Below, in pieces: positions 11,621 through 22,360 of a stretch of DNA of 64,000 bases (position 1 is the first letter of the stretch; each line of letters begins with the position of its first letter). The stretch covers positions 1,210,112 to 1,274,111 of the forward strand of contig NC_069085.1 in assembly GCF_947172395.1 (NCBI RefSeq), in the 5' to 3' direction. The DNA is from Bicyclus anynana. Its lineage: Eukaryota; Arthropoda; Insecta; Lepidoptera; Nymphalidae. The position numbers and the translations under genes were made by a program. The notes under the pieces are model-generated. The model did no database searches and was not told the origin of the DNA. It saw only the letters and a list, made by a program, of their open reading frames with translations.

Positions 11621-11699
11621 TAGGTTGATAATGTTAAAACATCTACGGCCTTACATAGTTTTTTTAGTCAATGTTGATTTAAGCCTTTAGGCTAAGAAT

Positions 11700-12199
11700 A
11701 TTTTTTTTGAAGTAAAACTTCTTCACTTGGGGACTTTGTACTTGGGGAGTGAGCTGGTATGCGTTACGAAAACTGTAATCGGCCGAGGCGAACGGACGCT
11801 TCTATGAAGTTACCACACTACCGCTGCGTATCCGCACGGTAGTGTGCAAACAGCATTAGCACCGACCGTATCGCCGTAGCGACGTCACAAGTAGGTCAAC
11901 GACGTCTCCGTGGCGGCGGCCCCCATCGATCGATCCCCCACGCATGCGTCCAACCCGCCATTCAATAACCAACCCCAATACTATACAAATAAAACGCATA
12001 TTCGTCTAATCAATTAAACGTTTCCCGTGTACTGCAATTTATCCGTCAATCAAACTAATTTGTATTTTATTTCAAAGTGATTAGGTCGCGTTTTGTTTAT
12101 TTGTAAAACTATGTAATTTATTGGTTGCATTCCAAATTGAGTCTTATTTCAAAAGCGTTGAGTTTTATATTGCTTTATAGGTATATTGCATAAGTTTGA
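11700..12199. other. Stretch before the gap, no exon recognised
   Basis: About 11700-11780 holds a fragment of the AAGTAAAACTTC repeat family. 11780-11960 is relatively GC-rich (GTGGCGGCGGCCCCCATCGA) and could be promoter sequence for Atg3. The remainder is AT-rich up to the N run. Confidence 0.4.
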
Positions 12200-12399
12200 N
12201 NNNNNNNNNNNNNNNNNNNNNNNNNNNNNNNNNNNNNNNNNNNNNNNNNNNNNNNNNNNNNNNNNNNNNNNNNNNNNNNNNNNNNNNNNNNNNNNNNNNN
12301 NNNNNNNNNNNNNNNNNNNNNNNNNNNNNNNNNNNNNNNNNNNNNNNNNNNNNNNNNNNNNNNNNNNNNNNNNNNNNNNNNNNNNNNNNNNNNNNNNNN
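12200..12399. other. Assembly gap, 200 N
   Basis: Exactly 200 N, probably a nominal gap length. The missing first coding exon of Atg3 is the most relevant thing it could hide. Confidence 0.99.
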
Positions 12400-12897
12400 A
12401 ATCTAAAACTAAGAGGTATTTATGCCGATTACTAACTGGGTAGATAATTTTTTTTCCTTTTATTTCTCTAAAGTGATACCGGCACACTTTACTAAGATTA
12501 TATTTATTTTTAAGACCTTTGTAATTTTTGTATACTGTATCAGCAAACAATTTGTTTTGATGTTTAAGTTATGAAAGTTGTGGTTTACTGTTCAAATAAC
12601 GCAACATAGGTAGTCTGCGTTTTATCCTTCACATAATAAATTGAATAATCTATATTTGTAATGTGGTGTATATACCTGCAGTTTTAACTGTACAGTTAAA
12701 ATGTTTGTGTGTATTAAAACCTGAGGTTTGTATAGTAGTTTTTAATGATTTTGATTGAAATTTTTATTAGATTAAACTGCAGTTAAACAAAAAGTCTGTA
12801 GCCCGCTTAATAAACTTTATCATTGCTAATAAATTTAGTAGTAAATTCTATAATTCGTTTTCGTTGTCTATTAAAATTCAATTGTTTTTTTGACTAG

Positions 12898-15800
12898 GAA
12901 TCCAAGTTTCAAGAGACTGGTGTGCTGACCCCTGAGGAGTTTGTGATAGCTGGTGACCACCTGGTGCACCATTGTCCTACTTGGCAGTGGAGCAAAGGGG
13001 AGGAGTCCAAGCTTAAACCCTATTTGCCCCCCGACAAGCAGTTCCTTATCACCAGAAATGTGCCATGTTATAGGCGCTGCAAGCAGGTAAATGAAGCACT
13101 AATAATATCTCCTGAATATTGGCTAATGACTTGTTGAGCTTAGCCATTTATACAGGAGATATTTTACATAGTGGTGTGTACATGAGGATAATTTTTAATT
13201 CGTAAAATCCCAATTCTGTTTTGCACAAATAGTATAAAATAAAAAAATTTTGTTTTTGTTCACCAGATAGAGTACTGTGAGAACAATGAAAAGGTGATAG
13301 AAGATGAGAACGATGGGGACGGTGGCTGGGTGGACACACACCACTACGAGTCCCCTGGCTCACCTACTGTGGAGGAAAAGGTAATTATACTATGTGAGCT
13401 GTGACATGATTAGGGTGACTGTTGCCTGTATGCCGTTGTGTAACAAATGATCACCCACACCATGTTACAGTTACTGTTACAGAATCGTAAATCCTTGGTT
13501 TTTTACACAGATAATATACCTCAAAGAAGACAATATAAACCATGACGATGATCAATATGACTCTCCATTTTAGAGCATGCTTTAAATTTGAAAGTGCTAA
13601 AAATCAAAATTAAAGTTTCGTATTTTTTAGGATTGCTTTTTCCCTGAGGTGAGAATGATGGACCTTATCTAGGAAATTCCAAACACAATGATCCTAAGCC
13701 GCCTGCATCCTGCTACTCACTTGATGTTATCAGTTCAATATATGGAACATAAATGTCCATAAGCTCTTCAAACTATATGCCCCCCATTGCTACTTGGCGA
13801 CTTGTTGATTATGTCAGTGACTTTGGTTCTTCTCAATCAAGCATAGATACCCAGATCGTAGTTCGTTCACTCGCCCGCATTGTGACTGAGCCTTCTTATG
13901 AGGCCCATAGCTGTTAGCAACCACACAAACATAAAAAACTGAATTTTTAGAAAATACTTTCTCATGACTATTGTTGGCAGGTGTGTGACATGACCCTGGA
14001 GGCAGCGGAGACCGGGGACAGTGACGGTGAGGAGGCGCCAGACAATGATGACGACGATGATGACGCAGACGATGGGGAAGCTGAAGACATGGAGAGCTTC
14101 CAGGCGTCTGGCTTGCTGGACGAAGTGGACCCAGTATGTTGATTCAAATCTTATGTAACCTACTATTGACACATCCTATAAAAACATGTTTATAGTTAGA
14201 TGATTACAATAGATAGATTTAGTTGAACATAAAAATAAAACATGCCAAGAGCAATTACAGGGCACGCCGTTTCTCAATTTGCCCTGTAAAACTGAGAAGT
14301 GGAAAAAGCCAAGTGCGATAGTGGGTTGTCATCAACAGACTGTTTTAAAGTTTTGGACTTTCACCCTCCTAACAAGTTAGCCTGCTACTATCTTAGATTG
14401 CATCATCACTTACCATCAAGTGAGATTGTAGTCAAGGCCTAATCTGTAATGTATAAAAAAAAACTTGAATCCAGGACTTTGTAAACCACTGAAGCAAAGT
14501 GGCAATCAGTTGCAATATACGTCGTCGTCGTCATCAACCCATATTCGGCTCACTGCTGAGCTTGAGTCTCCTCTCAGAATGAGAGGGGTTAGGCCTATAG
14601 TCCACCTTGCTGGCCCAATGCGGATTGGCAGACTTCACACACGCAGAGAATTAAGATAATTCTCTGGTATGCAGGTTTCCTCACGATGTTTTCCTTCACC
14701 AATTGAGATTGCAATATACATATAGTACTATTCAAATCAGCTCAGTTAACAACACATTTCATCTTTAATCTATATGTAAACAGCTGCAAATGATTTATAC
14801 AATGTCTTAACTACTTGATACCTATAATTATTAATTACCCTTAGAGACATTAGCATACTTTAATTTATTACACAATATAATATTATATTAAATTTTCCTA
14901 CTGTTACTACTACTGTAAATTTATAAGACTAATACAATTATACTTATAAGAAAAAAAACGAATTACTTCGAAATTTTATATAATGACACCTTCACTTTAG
15001 CTCACGCCAATTTCTCCTAACAAGACTGAGCCCAATGTATGGTCTTACTGAAATTACTTATTTACTTGTGAATTTTCTTCTATTAACCTATTGGTACTGA
15101 TGTCGAGGTCACGGGTGATTCTTAAACACAAGATTAGTATTTTTGAAAAAATGCAGTCATAAAGAAACATACATACCTACAGATGGATTTAAGTTAGTGC
15201 CTTCTTTTTTAAAAAAAATAAAAGGGCTTCCTTCCCATTGTCATGTACTTTATTGCATATAATGTATATTTTAAAACCGCATAGTGTGTATGTAATTGAT
15301 TAAATTAGTATTTCAAAATAAAATAGACCTGATGTACTTAGTTTTAAAGGTGATTCTATACCAAGGTTTTATGTTGCCCTTGTACTGCTAGGCTGTCAAC
15401 TAAAGTAAGCTTTAATTTAAGTGAATAAGGCGTATTATACAGTGACGTTACTGTTCGACTCTGTGATTGCAAGTGTTTTTAAGAGTACATCTGTTTGGAT
15501 ACAGTTCATACAGTTGGAGTTAATTGCTTTATTTGATTAAACTTATTATCTCATTGTTTCATAATAATTTTGTACTCATCTACTTCAATCGTTATTACTT
15601 ATTGTTTCTTTGTATTTTAGATTCATAGAACTAAAAACCTAATTGTGTCTACTTTTCTTTATATGTATGATTTTTAACCAAGTTCAAAAAGCAGTCATAC
15701 ATACTCGTATATTATCCTATCTACTAATCGAAGACAGTATCGAGCTAAACAACTCTTTTAAGTTTTATTTTGTTTTTGGCACCACCTTCAACCCAATCAA

Positions 15801-17959
15801 TGAGCCTCCGTGGCGCAGTGGTATGCGCGGTGGATTTACAAGACGAAGGTCGTGGGTTCGATCCCCGGCCGGGCCGATTGATGTTTTCTGAATCGGTCCA
15901 GGTCTGGCTGATGGAAGGCTTCGGCCGTGGTTAGTAACCACCCTATCGGCAAAGACGTACTGCCAAGTGATTTAGCGTTCCGGTACAATTTCGTGTAGAA
16001 ACCAAAACGGGTGTGGATTTTCATTCTAAGCCTAACAAGTTAGCCCGCTCCCATCTTAGACTGCATCATCACTACCATCAGGTGAAATTGCAGTCAACTT
16101 GTAAAGTATAAAAAAAAAAACATTTAGGTACATTACAAATGAAATTGTAACCCAACAGTCGACAGCGCTGACGCAGCGCAAGGAGCCCAAGGCGAAGGAG
16201 CGCAAGCCGAAGGCGGACGGCGACGAGATCGTGCGCACGCGCACCTACGACCTGCACATCACGTACGACAAGTACTACCAGACGCCGCGCCTCTGGCTCA
16301 TCGGCTACGACGAGGTACATACAGACGCTGCAGCTGCAGCTGCTTGCGGCTCAGATGACTGCCGACAGGATGAGCCAGCCAGCTAGAAATAGTTCTTTAT
16401 GCCACTGTCATGTAATGGGGGCGATTATAGCACGAGTGCTACAATCGCTAATTACGTGCAGTGGCATACAATATTTTTTCTACAAAAAAAAATCACCAGC
16501 GAACAAATACATGTTGTATGGTATCAAATCCTTGTAGTTCTAATTAAAATAGGAGTTCTTGATGGAATTCAATAATTTTCGCATTACAAAATGATCAAAA
16601 TTGACTTTTCCTTATTTTACCCTAAAATTGTATTCTACTTACTTACATTCTTATCTTATTATATATTGTAATCTTTTTAGCTTAATTACAATAGCTCAGC
16701 AATTCAAAGTCCCTGTGCCAACCACGAGTCTGGGATAGTAAAAGCCCCAAACAACATACATGGTTTCCTTTTTTTATGAATTTTGAACATTATTGACAAG
16801 AGTTTTTGTATATCAGTATTAATGACATTCCTTATTTAAATTTTTATTTAGAATCAGTACAATTTAAAAATTTAAAAACAAACATTAGAGTAGTGATGTG
16901 TGATGTGGCTGTGTGCGCAGGACCGGCGGCTGCTGGGCGCGGAGGCGCTGTACGAGGACATCTCGGCGGAGCACGCGCGCAAGACCGTTACCATGGAGGC
17001 GCACCCGCACCTGGCGGGGCCCGGCATGGTCTCCGTGCACCCCTGCAGGTGACTCACGCGTACCATACCGAGGTTACCAATATGGCTGACTATCTGACGC
17101 CCGTGACTTTAGAATTTAGTTTTTCACAAATCCCTCGGGAACCATGGATTTTTCCGGAATAAAAAGTCACCTATGTGTTAGTCCAGGCTATAATATATCT
17201 CAATTTAATTTCAGCTTATTCGGTTAAGTAGTCGAGGCGTGAAAGAGTAACAAACATTCATATCATTAAAATCATCAGTTTTCGCAAATCTCGAGAAACC
17301 ATGGATTTTTCGGGATAAAAAGTAGCCTATTTGTTAATCCAGAGTAAAATCCATTTCCATTCCAAATTTTAGCCAAATAGCTTCAGTAGTAGCGGCGTTA
17401 AAGAGTAACAAACATCCAAACATCCATACAAACTTTCGCGTTTATATTATTAGTAGGAAGTAGGATGGAGACAAAGTAGAAGAAAGTCTACTTTGTCTTC
17501 ATCAGCCATATTGGTAACCTTTTTCAATCCTTTCTATTTTTAACCGACTTCAAAAAAAGGAGGACGTTCTTAATTCGCGCGTATGTTTTTTTAATGTTTG
17601 TAACCTCATAACTTCGTCGTTTCTTAACCAATTTTGAAAATTCTTTTTTTGTTTAAAAGAATACTTCCAGATTGGTCCCATTTAATTTTAATGAAAATCG
17701 GTTCAGTAATTTTGTGTTAATATTAAAATAACGAAATTGCCTGTAGTGTAACGCTTTCGTTCACTATGCTGGGACACACTAAAAACAGAAAAATGAAATG
17801 AAATATTTTTACCTAAAAAAAATAAAATGACTTCGAAATCACAAAAATAACAACAACAGAAAGACAGTTCTATCCTGAGGATCTTTAAGAAACGTCTTTA
17901 ATTAATATGTCACTGGCTTTGCACCGCCTTTAAAGTGATCAGAAGGTAGCAAATACAAT

Positions 17960-17991
<32 letters not shown>

Positions 17992-19573
17992 TTTATTCAC
18001 TTTTTAGTGTCACAAACAGTACATCCTATCTTAGATATTACATGACTGTCTGTGACACCAAACAGAAAGGGTTTACAGCTCAGCATTAGCCGTTCATCGC
18101 AGGAAAGCAATGCGCAGCGCTGATTTTCAGCTGAGACCCGGGTGACGTCACAGTCAGTTATAATTATAAACTAAACATCTAATCAAAATACTTTAAATAC
18201 ATCCAAAATAAAAATTCATACAATAAGACACAAAATTAAAAAAAAAACAAAAACAAAAAACCTTGATAAGAGCGTATAAATAAAATGATAATAACATAAA
18301 GATAAATGCCAACATACAATAATTAATATTACATATATATATACATATAATATATATAAATAGAAATATGAATACTTATACCAATTAATAGACTGTACCT
18401 AAATGTGTTATTTGCATCTAAAGTTCCCATTAAATAATTGATGCCTCCACTGCATAATCTTCTAACTCTTTTTGTCTATATAACATGAACTTCTTCAATT
18501 TCTGAGAGAAGCTAAATTTGGATTGAGAGTCGCGAATAGGTGGCGGAATGTTGTTCCAGCATCGAGTGGCGGCATATTTAAAACTGCCCCTAAAAGCCGC
18601 AGAACAATGTCGCGGGAACATAAGAGGCTTTTTTGCGCACCTATACTGTTCTTTACAATCGCATACCCTCACTAGCTTCTCAAAAAGATATGATGGCCTA
18701 CAATCCTTGAAAAGACCAAATAATAAGGAAGCAAGATGTAGCTTTCTCCTGGAACACATCTTTAGCGAACCATGTTGGTTTAAAAATGGAGAAACATGTG
18801 TTCTAGGGGGAATTGAAAAACAGTAACGTGCACACGCATTTTGTACCCGCTGAATGAGCTTGCTCGTTCGGACTAATAACCGAGGCCCATAAACCACGTC
18901 AGCGTAATTTAACTTTGACAGTACGAGGCTTTCAACTAAATGACTACGAACTTCCTGACTAAGATACTGTCGTATTTTATATAACACCTTTAGCCTATAA
19001 AATCAGTTACGCACCACCACAGCTACATGCTTCTCGAACCTCAGCTCGGAGTCCATCAGTAAACCTAAATTTCGCGCTTCAAATACCCGTTCTAATTTCG
19101 TTCCCTTTAAAATGACGTTAGCAGATTCATTCGCATTTTAGTTTTTTTTTGTGATTTTGAAGTCGGTTCATTTTTTTTGTTAAAAAGATAAGATAAAAGT
19201 TCATTTTATATTTATAGGCTGTCAAATCTACCTGTCATTTGCCTTCATGAGAAAACCTGTATACCTGAGGAAATTCTTCTTTTTGCATGTAAAGTCAGCC
19301 AATCCGCTTTGGGCTAGCATGATGGACTATTAACCTAACCCCTTTTATTCTGAGAGGAGACTCGTGCTCAACAAAGAGCAAAATTAGAATTATGGATAAA
19401 CAATAAGTTGTTCATTGTGCAGGCACGCAGAGGTGATGAAGAAGATACTGGAGACGGTGTCGGAGAGCGGCGGCCACCTGTACGTGCACTCCTACCTCAT
19501 CGTGTTCCTGAAGTTCGTGCAGACCGTCATCCCCACCGTGGAGTACGACTTCACGCAGAACGTCTCCATGTAA
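12898..19573 (+). CDS. Atg3: Atg3, E2-like enzyme of Atg8/LC3 lipidation (5' exon missing)
   Basis: Atg3 receives Atg8/LC3 from the E1 Atg7 and transfers it to phosphatidylethanolamine on the phagophore. Six exons join in phase: 12898-13086, 13267-13380, 13981-14133, 16159-16314, 16921-17048 and 19423-19573 (stop TAA 19571-19573), giving 296 codons. Visible landmarks are LTPEEFVIAGDHLVHHCPTW and QFLITRNVPCYRRCKQ in exon 12898; DGDGGWVDTHHY; an acidic flexible region (DDDDDDADDGE) in exon 13981; RTYDLHITYDKYYQTPRLWL in exon 16159; and the active-site segment SVHPC|RHAEVMKK, with the catalytic Cys just before the 17048/19423 junction. All introns have GT/AG ends. Known Atg3 proteins are about 310-320 residues, so roughly 24 N-terminal residues (the membrane-sensing helix) are absent here; no match was found at 8.5-12.9 kb, and exon 1 may lie in the 12200-12399 gap. 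Identity is very secure. Confidence 0.96.
13640..13920 (-). mobile_element. RTE-type retrotransposon 3' fragment in an Atg3 intron
   Basis: Degraded match to the 2699 and 44755 fragments (GCCTGCATCCTGCTACTCAC, ATATGCCCCCCATTGCTACT, ATGTCAGTGACTTTGGTTCT). No long frame. Confidence 0.5.
14354..14464 (+). mobile_element. SINE family A, 3' fragment
   Basis: Contains CTAACAAGTTAGCCTGCTAC and AAGTGAGATTGTAGTCAAGG followed by an A-rich tail; the tRNA head is missing. Confidence 0.65.
14520..14705 (-). mobile_element. SINE family B, 3' part
   Basis: On the minus strand: GGTGAAGGAAAACATCGTGA, the GAAGTCTGCCAATCCGCATT block and the ATATGGGTTGATGACGACGA end. It lies in the Atg3 intron 14134-16158. Confidence 0.7.
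14706..15801. other. Atg3 intron, AT-rich, nothing recognised
   Basis: Intronic sequence between the SINE B fragment and the SINE A copy; no exon-like GC-rich segment. Confidence 0.6.
15802..16120 (+). mobile_element. SINE family A, full length, beside an Atg3 splice acceptor
   Basis: Intact-looking A box (TGGCGCAGTGG) and B box (GGTTCGATCCC), the full body, and an A tail ending about 38 bp before the acceptor of the exon at 16159. Its strand is the same as Atg3. Confidence 0.85.
17085..17460 (+). mobile_element. Dispersed repeat, TATAATATTAGTAGG family
   Basis: Contains two tandem-like halves with AACCATGGATTTTTCCGG and GATAAAAAGTAGCCTAT, and ends TTCGCGTTTATATTATTAGT. The copy at 27376 has the same organisation. 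Confidence 0.65.
17541..19173. mobile_element. AACCGACTTCAAAAA TIR element split by a retrotransposon
   Basis: The left end AACCGACTTCAAAAAAAGGA is at 17541 and the inverted right end TTTTGAAGTCGGTT at 19158-19171. A minus-strand LINE fragment (about 17960-19137) lies between, so the original element was a few hundred bp, like the copy at 11264. Confidence 0.6.
17960..19137 (-). mobile_element. Non-LTR retrotransposon C-terminal fragment with poly(A) tail
   Basis: The minus-strand frame 18987-18430 (185 codons) shows the end region of a LINE polymerase: LVESLVLSKLNYADVVYG, RVQNACARYCF and RCWNNIPPPIRDSQSKF. Related coding signal extends upstream to about 19135. The 3' untranslated part ends in a long T run on the plus strand (about 17961-17988), the poly(A) tail. 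The copy lacks the endonuclease and RT core. Jockey- or CR1-like assignment is a guess. Confidence 0.8.
19246..19385 (+). mobile_element. SINE family B fragment in the last Atg3 intron
   Basis: Contains GTCAGCCAATCCGCTTTGGG and TCTGAGAGGAGACTCGTGCT. Ends about 37 bp before the acceptor of the last exon. Confidence 0.6.
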
Positions 19574-19587
19574 CAGCGCAGTGCAAC

Positions 19588-20010
19588 AGTTGATCACACC
19601 TGGCTTTTGTCGTGGCGCTCTACCGTATCCAGCGTTGAAAACTTAGTCTGCAGTCAATTTACTGATTCAACAGTTGATAGCACCTGGCTTCTGTCTATCT
19701 ACTGATGCAACAGTTGATAACACCTGGCTTCTGTCTATCTACTGATTCAACAGTTGATCACACCTGGCTTCTGTCTATCTACTGATTCAACAGTTGATCA
19801 CACATGACTTCTGTCAATCTACTGATTCAATAGTTGATAACACCTGGCTTCTGTCTATCTACTGATTCAACAGTTGATCACACCTGGCTTCTGTCTATCT
19901 ACTGATTCAACAGTTGATCACACCTGGCTTCTGTCTATCTACTGATTCAATAGTTGATGACACCTGGCTTTTGTTATGTCGCTCTATCGTATCCAGCGTT
20001 GAAAACCGTT
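19588..20010 (+). repeat. 40-bp tandem repeat just after the Atg3 stop codon
   Basis: The unit begins CACCTGGCTTCTGTCTATCT and continues ACTGATTCAACAGTTGATCA. It recurs every 40 bp from 19681 to 19961 (seven full copies plus partial copies on both sides) with a few substitutions. A longer block, GCTCTAYCGTATCCAGCGTT, occurs on each side of the array (near 19617 and 19980). It is probably in the Atg3 3' UTR. Confidence 0.92.
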
Positions 20011-20019
20011 GAAATTGTT

Positions 20020-20165
20020 TGTTTGTGTGTTTTGAATCGGCTCTAAAACTATTGAACCGATTTGAAAAATTCTTTCACTGTTGGGAAGCTACACCATCCC
20101 CGTATTCCTACGGGAATCAGAATCATGCGAGCGAAACTGCGTGGCGTCTGCTAGTGTTATAAGTA
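20020..20165 (-). mobile_element. Dispersed repeat, 5' part of the TATAATATTAGTAGG family
   Basis: The minus strand begins ACACTAGCAGACGCCACGCA and continues with CCCGTAGGAATACGGGGATG, like the copy at 4727. Confidence 0.55.
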
Positions 20166-21426
20166 TATAAAGTGGGGGCGTGACGACATTTGCTTGAATT
20201 TAATATATCCCTGAATGCCTAATTATTTTGGCCAAAGCCGGGGAAAGCCTTTTTAAGGGCAGAAAATAGTACATAGCATATTGCAGTTAACTTCGTTTCA
20301 ATAAATAATAATTAGATTGATTCGAATTTAATGGATAATAAATCAAAGATTTTGCATTTTGATATAAATACACAAAGTAAAATTCCTGGCAAATAACTGA
20401 TGGTTAATGAGCTTAATTGAAAATGAGTCACAGACTGCCAAAATATTTATTTTATTTGTTAATGAACTTGTAAACCAACTTTTGTTAGAAATATAACAAC
20501 AAATTATTCAAAGGATGCATATTATATAGACCTACGAATTATTTGCCAGAAACTTTACTCGATATTTGATTTAATAGTAATAAGTTTACTTTTTGCCACT
20601 GGTTTTCCAAATATCTTTTATTTTTAATTTATAAAAAAAGCTTATAATTGGCAAAATATATTGGCACTGAAACAAACTTATATATGTAGATCTTTAGCAA
20701 CTTTTTACATTTCTAGTTTAATTATGCGAAGCCAGTTGATTGGTAATATATTGCAATTTAATCGAAATGGGCATAGCCCTTTTTACTATGTCAGTTGGTC
20801 TCGTGGAGAAAATAGTGCCATAATGGTAGCTCTGATAAATTGAAGACTTATGATATCATCTGATAAGTGGCTTTTCAATATATTTATTTTTATTTATTTA
20901 TTATTCTACAAAATACATATTTAAAATAAGCCTAACCATGCTGAAACCACAATTGGTTTTACTGTGCACTGGCTATTATTACATAAACATTTTAGAATTT
21001 AAATTATACATTATTAAAAAAATAAACAATAGTTTAAAGTAAGAACCGAAGTGCAACTAGTATACAATAATGCTTAGCTTTATTGCGTTAGTCATGATAT
21101 TATTATTTGTTTTTAATCTCTATGTAATTTAAATATAAATAAGCAATGAAATTGATCCATTCATACTGAGTTGTAACTACGCCAAAAAAGGAATCTTATT
21201 TTAAGTTAAATTTCTTATAAATCTTAATTTTGGTTGCACAAATTATTCATCTATTATAAATGAATAATATACATAAAAAGACAAGTATGGTCTATTGAGA
21301 ATGTCTACACAAACATTCCTTGTTTTAAGATTTATTTCACGTCTTAAGTGTCTACACGCTTCCGAATATGAAAAGCTAGTGTAAAGAGGGCTTAAGACGC
21401 GCAATTTTATTTGATCTAATTAATAT

Positions 21427-21662
21427 ACTCAAAGGCACAATTATCTGCCTACTTTAATATATTCGCTCACTTCACTCACACTACCTACTTAATTGCACAC
21501 ACATAAACAGAACAGAAAAAACTATCTAACATAGTGCTATATAAATTCAAATAAACAAACGATAGCGCGAGTCACACTATTTATACCGCCATCTGTCGAG
21601 AACTGTTGAAACTACGCGAACACGCGTCATATTAAAGAGGGCGGATAATTGTGCCTCTGAGT
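21427..21662. mobile_element. TIR element (MITE) with 23-bp ends
   Basis: The left end ACTCAAAGGCACAATTATCT(GCC) and the inverted right end ACTCAGAGGCACAATTATCC(GCC) match at 21 of 23 positions. 236 bp, no ORF, flanked by TA-rich sequence consistent with a TA target. Confidence 0.8.
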
Positions 21663-21872
21663 ATAGATATAATTATTTTGATTGCTTTATGATCTTTGTA
21701 ATACTCTTTTATACTTATGTAAATATTATAATATTATAGTAAGAAAATGATATAGTAGCTCAATTTTATTATATCTTATAATTGCAATTTTCTCTCATAA
21801 ATTGTGCATATATTGCTATAAATTAAGTTTGTTATACTTGCAAATGCATATCGTTATTAGTTTGTGTATGGA

Positions 21873-21878
21873 AATAAA
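21873..21878 (+). terminator. Candidate Atg3 polyadenylation signal AATAAA
   Basis: AATAAA sits in TATGGAAATAAAATATTTTG and is followed within 30 bp by a G/T-rich stretch (CTTGGTGTTTTC). Other AATAAA motifs lie nearer the stop (for example about 20302), so the choice is uncertain. Confidence 0.3.
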
Positions 21879-22057
21879 ATATTTTGCTGCTAAATACTTG
21901 GTGTTTTCACTTTGATCTATATGTTTCTTACTAGGCTTCTACTTTTTAACCGATTTCAAAAAGGAGGTTCTCATTTATCAGTGAACTGTGAATGTTAAAA
22001 AATTAACTTCCCTAATTATTTTGAGTACCTAATATGCATTTTAAGATATTAAATATC

Positions 22058-22145
22058 ACATGTCTCAAACGGTGAAGGAAAAACATCGTGAGGAAATCTG
22101 CAAATCTGACAATTTTCTACATGCGTTAAGTCTGCTAAATTTTTT
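22058..22145 (+). mobile_element. SINE family B fragment
   Basis: Contains ATGTCTCAAACGGTGAAGGA and AAACATCGTGAGGAAATCTG. Confidence 0.55.
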
Positions 22146-22165
22146 CTAGGGAAAAATCGCTACAT

Positions 22166-22210
22166 CGCTAAATGCACAGACCGATCCGCTATCGCTCTGT
22201 GCATTTAGCG
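22166..22210. repeat. Perfect inverted repeat, 15-bp arms
   Basis: CGCTAAATGCACAGA (22166-22180) is the exact reverse complement of 22196-22210, with a 15-base loop. Confidence 0.85.
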
Positions 22211-22360
22211 ACGTATCGGTCTAAACAACAATGTTTGTATTTTCTTCACCTAAAAAGCTGGTCACATTATGGTATTCCATTTGTCGAGGCTTTCCACTGG
22301 CCTTTCCATTTAATTGCAAGGGATGAGTTGGGTAAGTAAATAAATAACACACATTTTGTA

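Larger units (their letters stand above)
20166..22360. other. AT-rich region downstream of Atg3
   Basis: No gene seen. May include a long Atg3 3' UTR. Contains a MITE (21427-21662), the end of an AACCGATTTCAAAAA repeat (about 21945), a SINE B fragment (22058) and a hairpin (22166-22210). Confidence 0.5.

Noticed and set aside
12186..12550. Open frames spanning the N run
   Set aside because: The translation consists mainly of unknown residues; there is no evidence of coding sequence.
18548..18826. 92-codon plus-strand frame
   Set aside because: It is the antisense shadow of the LINE polymerase fragment at 18430-18987.
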